Position numbers and translations under genes: made by a program
From: Thiohalophilus sp.
Lineage (GTDB): Bacteria > Pseudomonadota > Gammaproteobacteria > UBA6429 > Thiohalophilaceae
DNA length: 64,000 bases
Assembly: GCF_034521165.1 (NCBI RefSeq)
Contig: NZ_JAXHMV010000002.1
Location: 1 to 64,000 of the forward strand
Reading direction: 5' to 3'
Notes under the pieces: model-generated
What the model saw: the letters and a program-made list of their open reading frames with translations, nothing else
Told to the model about the DNA's origin: nothing
Database searches by the model: none
In this document: positions 61,592 through 64,000 of the stretch, piece by piece
Layout: each line of letters opens with the position of its first letter
How positions within the stretch are numbered: position 1 is the first letter of the stretch

Positions 61592-62089
61592 TCAGTCTTT
61601 TTTCCTGGCCTCGCGACGGGTCTGAAAAAATTCAGTCAGCAAACGCCCACACTCTCCGGCCAGTACCTCGCCGCGAATCTCGACCCGGTGGTTATGTTTA
61701 TCACTATTCAATATGTCAAAAACACTGCCGGCGGCTCCGGTTTTCGGATCCCGGGCACCGAACACCACCCGGTCAACCCGTGCGTGAATGATCGCGCCGG
61801 TACACATCACGCACGGCTCCAGCGTCACGTATAACGTCGTACCCGGCAGACGATAATTCCCCGACCGTTGTGCCGCATCGCGCAGGGCGCGCATCTCGGC
61901 ATGGGCACTGGGATCGTGATTGCCAATCGGCTGATTCCAGCCCTCGCCAATCGCCTGTTCATCCCGAACCACGACCGCCCCTACCGGCACCTCGCCCGCC
62001 GCCCCGGCCTGGCGCGCCAGCTCCAACGCCCGCTGCATCCAGAATTCATCCAGCGCATCGGTCTCCAGCTGCTCAATATCGTTATCCAT
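61592..62089 (-). CDS. tadA: tRNA-specific adenosine deaminase
   Basis: The 165-residue enzyme deaminates A34 of tRNA-Arg(ACG) to inosine. The zinc ligands are in HAEMRAL and PCVMCTGAI, and GEVPVGAVVV is the usual N-terminal motif. The ATG at 62089 is preferred over a TTG two codons upstream. It converges with mltF and lies 38 bp from its stop. Confidence 0.95.
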   Translation of the reverse strand: MDNDIEQLETDALDEFWMQRALELARQAGAAGEVPVGAVVVRDEQAIGEGWNQPIGNHDPSAHAEMRALRDAAQRSGNYRLPGTTLYVTLEPCVMCTGAIIHARVDRVVFGARDPKTGAAGSVFDILNSDKHNHRVEIRGEVLAGECGRLLTEFFQTRREARKKD

Positions 62090-62251
62090 GCTCAATTATC
62101 TATCGCCACAATCCAGAAAAGATTACACCACAGAGGATGAAGGAATTTTGAATTGAATGTGAACACAAAATTTAAAATTGTTACTTTGCGTACTTTGCAC
62201 CCAAAAAACGGGCATAAACGTCTTTACGAACTCCGCGTTATCTTCCAGAGC

Positions 62252-63481
62252 CTATCGACTACCGAGTGATTGCAGTTCGCGATCGCGCATGCCCAGCAGG
62301 TACAAAATGGCATCCAGGCCCAGCGTGGCGATGGAATGTTGCGCCTGTTCGCGCACCAGCGGTTTGGCATGAAAGGCGATACCCAGGCCGGCGATGGACA
62401 GCATCGGCAGGTCATTGGCGCCATCGCCGACTGCGATGACCTGTTCGGTGCTGATGCCTTCCTGTTCGGCCAGTTGCTGTAACAATTTTGCTTTCATCTG
62501 CCCGTCGACGATCTCGCCTTTAACCTTGCCGGTCAGTTTACCGTTTTCAAAGTCCAGCTGGTTGGCGTAGACATAATCGACGCCCAGCTTGTCTTTCAGG
62601 TAATTGGCGAAATAGGTAAAGCCGCCGGAGAGAATCGCGACCTTGTAACCAAAATGTCGCAGTGTCGAAATCAATCGTTCCGCCCCCTCGGTGATCGGCA
62701 AGCTTTCAGCGATCTCCTGCAGCACCGACTCTTCCAGTCCTTCCAGCAGGACCATCCGCTGGCGAAAACTTTCGGAAAAGTCGATTTCGCCGCGCATGGC
62801 CGCTTCGGTAATTGCCGCCACCTGATCGCCGATGCCGGCCACTTTTGCCAGCTCGTCGATCACTTCGGTTTGAATCAGGGTCGAGTCCATATCAAAGCAG
62901 ACCAGGCGGCGACTGCGCCGATACAGGTTATCTTCCTGCACGGCTACATCGATTTGCATATCCTGGGCGATCTGTAAAAACCGGGCATGCATACCGGGGA
63001 TATCCTGAACTTCCCCAGTCAGGGTCAATTGCACGGCCGCCGCCCCGCTCTGTTTCTCGGATCGATGCAGGGAGAGTCTTCCGGAAAGCCGACTCACGTC
63101 TTCAATATTAAATCCGTTTTCTCCCACCACTTCGGTGACCCGGGCAATATGTCGTGCCGTAATCTGTCGTCCCAGCAGGGTCACGATATGCCGGGCCTGG
63201 CCCTGGCGGGCTACCCACTGCTCGTAATCCTGTTCATTGATGGGGGTGAAACGGATATCGAGATCCAGCTCATGGGCACTGAACAACAGATCCTTGAACA
63301 GGGAACAGTTTTTATTCTCGTCCGGCGCTTCGATTAACAGTCCCAGTGCCAGGCTGTTATGGGTCACGGACTGATCGATATCCAGCACCGGAATATCATA
63401 ATCGGCCAGGACACCGGTCAAGCGGGCCGTGAGGCCCGGCCGGTCGCGGCCGGTGACATTAATCAGAACGACTTCACTCAT
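62252..63481 (-). CDS. serB: Phosphoserine phosphatase with ACT domains
   Basis: The 409-residue protein has two N-terminal ACT-type regulatory domains (about 1-85 and 95-170) and a HAD phosphatase domain. The nucleophile loop is CFDMDSTLIQTEVID, later motifs are ILSGGFTYF and AVGDGANDLPML. It catalyses the last step of serine synthesis. The ATG at 63481 is used, ten codons inside a longer reading. No operon partner is adjacent. Confidence 0.95.
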   Translation of the reverse strand: MSEVVLINVTGRDRPGLTARLTGVLADYDIPVLDIDQSVTHNSLALGLLIEAPDENKNCSLFKDLLFSAHELDLDIRFTPINEQDYEQWVARQGQARHIVTLLGRQITARHIARVTEVVGENGFNIEDVSRLSGRLSLHRSEKQSGAAAVQLTLTGEVQDIPGMHARFLQIAQDMQIDVAVQEDNLYRRSRRLVCFDMDSTLIQTEVIDELAKVAGIGDQVAAITEAAMRGEIDFSESFRQRMVLLEGLEESVLQEIAESLPITEGAERLISTLRHFGYKVAILSGGFTYFANYLKDKLGVDYVYANQLDFENGKLTGKVKGEIVDGQMKAKLLQQLAEQEGISTEQVIAVGDGANDLPMLSIAGLGIAFHAKPLVREQAQHSIATLGLDAILYLLGMRDRELQSLGSR

Positions 63482-63642
63482 GTTATTCCCGCTGGATTGT
63501 AAACCAGCCATTTTTTCGGATTGATTTCACTGGCTTGGTTATTGGTATAGATGGCAGTACCATGAATAATAGCATGTTCTGTTGCACTGCTAATTGCCAA
63601 TTTTCAGCTCAAGCTTCCCGGTAAATACCCTGCGCGACCACC

Positions 63643-63678
63643 TTTACAATAGTACTATATATGGACTATATTTAGTAC
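63643..63678 (+). promoter_or_regulatory. Promoter with overlapping palindromic operator of the toxin-antitoxin operon
   Basis: TTTACA (63643) and TATATT (63667) are 18 bp apart. The imperfect palindrome GTACTATATAT-GGAC-TATATTTAGTAC (63652-63678) overlaps the -10 box, as expected for autorepression by a Phd/YefM antitoxin. Confidence 0.65.
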
Positions 63679-63705
63679 CATCAAAGCCCTCAAGGAACAT
63701 AGACC

Positions 63706-63987
63706 ATGAAACTGAGCGAATCGGTTAAACCCATCAGCTACCTGAAAAGCCATACCGCCGAGGTTCTGCGAGACGTTAGTGAAGGACAACGCACCATGGT
63801 AATCACACAACACGGGGAAGCCAGGGCCGTGCTGCAGGATATTGCCAGTTATGAACAAACCCAGGAATCGCTGGCACTGCTCAAGGTACTGGCCCAAAGT
63901 TCGAAAAGCATTCAGGAAGGCCGGAGCAAGCCTCTCAAGAAAGCCTTTGCCGATATTCGAAAGCGTGTCAGGGAAGATACTGAGTGA
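63706..63987 (+). CDS. Phd/YefM family antitoxin
   Basis: The 93-residue protein has the YefM DNA-binding N-terminus SVKPISYLKSHTAEVLRDV and ITQHGEARAVLQDIASYE, then a helical toxin-binding tail (SKPLKKAFADIRKRVRED). The stop overlaps the next start by 4 bp (GTGA), a normal antitoxin-toxin junction. Confidence 0.9.
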   Translation: MKLSESVKPISYLKSHTAEVLRDVSEGQRTMVITQHGEARAVLQDIASYEQTQESLALLKVLAQSSKSIQEGRSKPLKKAFADIRKRVREDTE

Positions 63988-64000
63988 AACGCTATCGCGT
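63984..64000 (+). CDS. Partial toxin gene (probable RelE/ParE type)
   Basis: A GTG at 63984 opens a frame starting VKRYR that runs off the window edge. RelE/ParE toxins paired with Phd/YefM antitoxins commonly start this way, and coupling to the antitoxin supports the call. Only five codons are visible. Confidence 0.5.

Overview
The window looks like chromosome of a GC-rich gammaproteobacterial chemolithotroph, probably a sulfur- and arsenite-oxidising relative of the Ectothiorhodospiraceae. The evidence is gene content: anaerobic (Arx) and aerobic (Aio) arsenite oxidases, flavocytochrome c sulfide dehydrogenase, a FisR-type sulfane-sulfur sensor and a complete selenocysteine toolkit. Taxonomy is inferred from content only.

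Region 1 (1-7.7 kb) is one long minus-strand arsenic operon. It starts at arsR with a near-consensus promoter and continues through thioredoxin-linked arsC, acr3, an ArsP/DUF318 permease, a secreted rhodanese, an AhpD-like protein, a sigma-factor remnant, arsM, a CxxC mini-thioredoxin, a second arsC-like phosphatase-fold protein, an OsmC protein and a minimal SufC-SufB pair. At the window edge a degenerate arsC-like copy is visible.

Region 2 (8-28.5 kb) is an arsenite-oxidation island. moaA, a cytochrome c and arxD-C-B-A-B2 lie on the minus strand. The divergent sensory operon arxX-S-R follows, then a porin and aioB-aioA on the plus strand. A second periplasmic-sensor/kinase/sigma-54-regulator set (aioX-S-R type) converges on aioA. 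Sigma-54 promoters and paired 16-bp inverted repeats (GTTACC-N4-GGTAAC, 33 bp centre to centre) lie upstream of both the arx and the porin-aio operons, so one regulator may control both oxidases.

Region 3 (28.5-43.7 kb) holds an 82-bp tandem repeat, a tandem-rhodanese sulfurtransferase, a porin with a Crp-type regulator, an MBL-fold protein with a cytochrome c'-like protein, a Crp-type gene broken by an amber codon, a five-gene LolDE-like envelope operon (ATPase, FtsX permease, exported NifX-domain protein, LolA-like protein, beta-barrel), a hexose-6-phosphate mutarotase, a stand-alone Hen1-like RNA methyltransferase, a HelD-type helicase and a macrodomain protein.

Region 4 (44-52.7 kb) is a respiratory sulfide-oxidation module: a SLAC1/TehA-type carrier, then a minus-strand operon encoding a cytochrome-bd-family protein fused to cytochrome c, a second bd-like membrane subunit, a cytochrome c, FccB and a c4-type cytochrome. 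Upstream are a 60-residue exported acidic protein behind a perfect sigma-54 promoter and the divergent fisR-like gene.

Region 5 (52.8-57.2 kb) is selA-selB-selC plus a peroxiredoxin whose peroxidatic residue is encoded by UGA followed by a SECIS-like hairpin. Region 6 (57.5-64 kb) has an IS4-family element with an amber-disrupted transposase, four 178-179 bp tandem repeats each carrying the last 19 nt of the adjacent tRNA-Ser(GGA), then mltF, tadA, serB and a Phd/YefM antitoxin with the first codons of its toxin.
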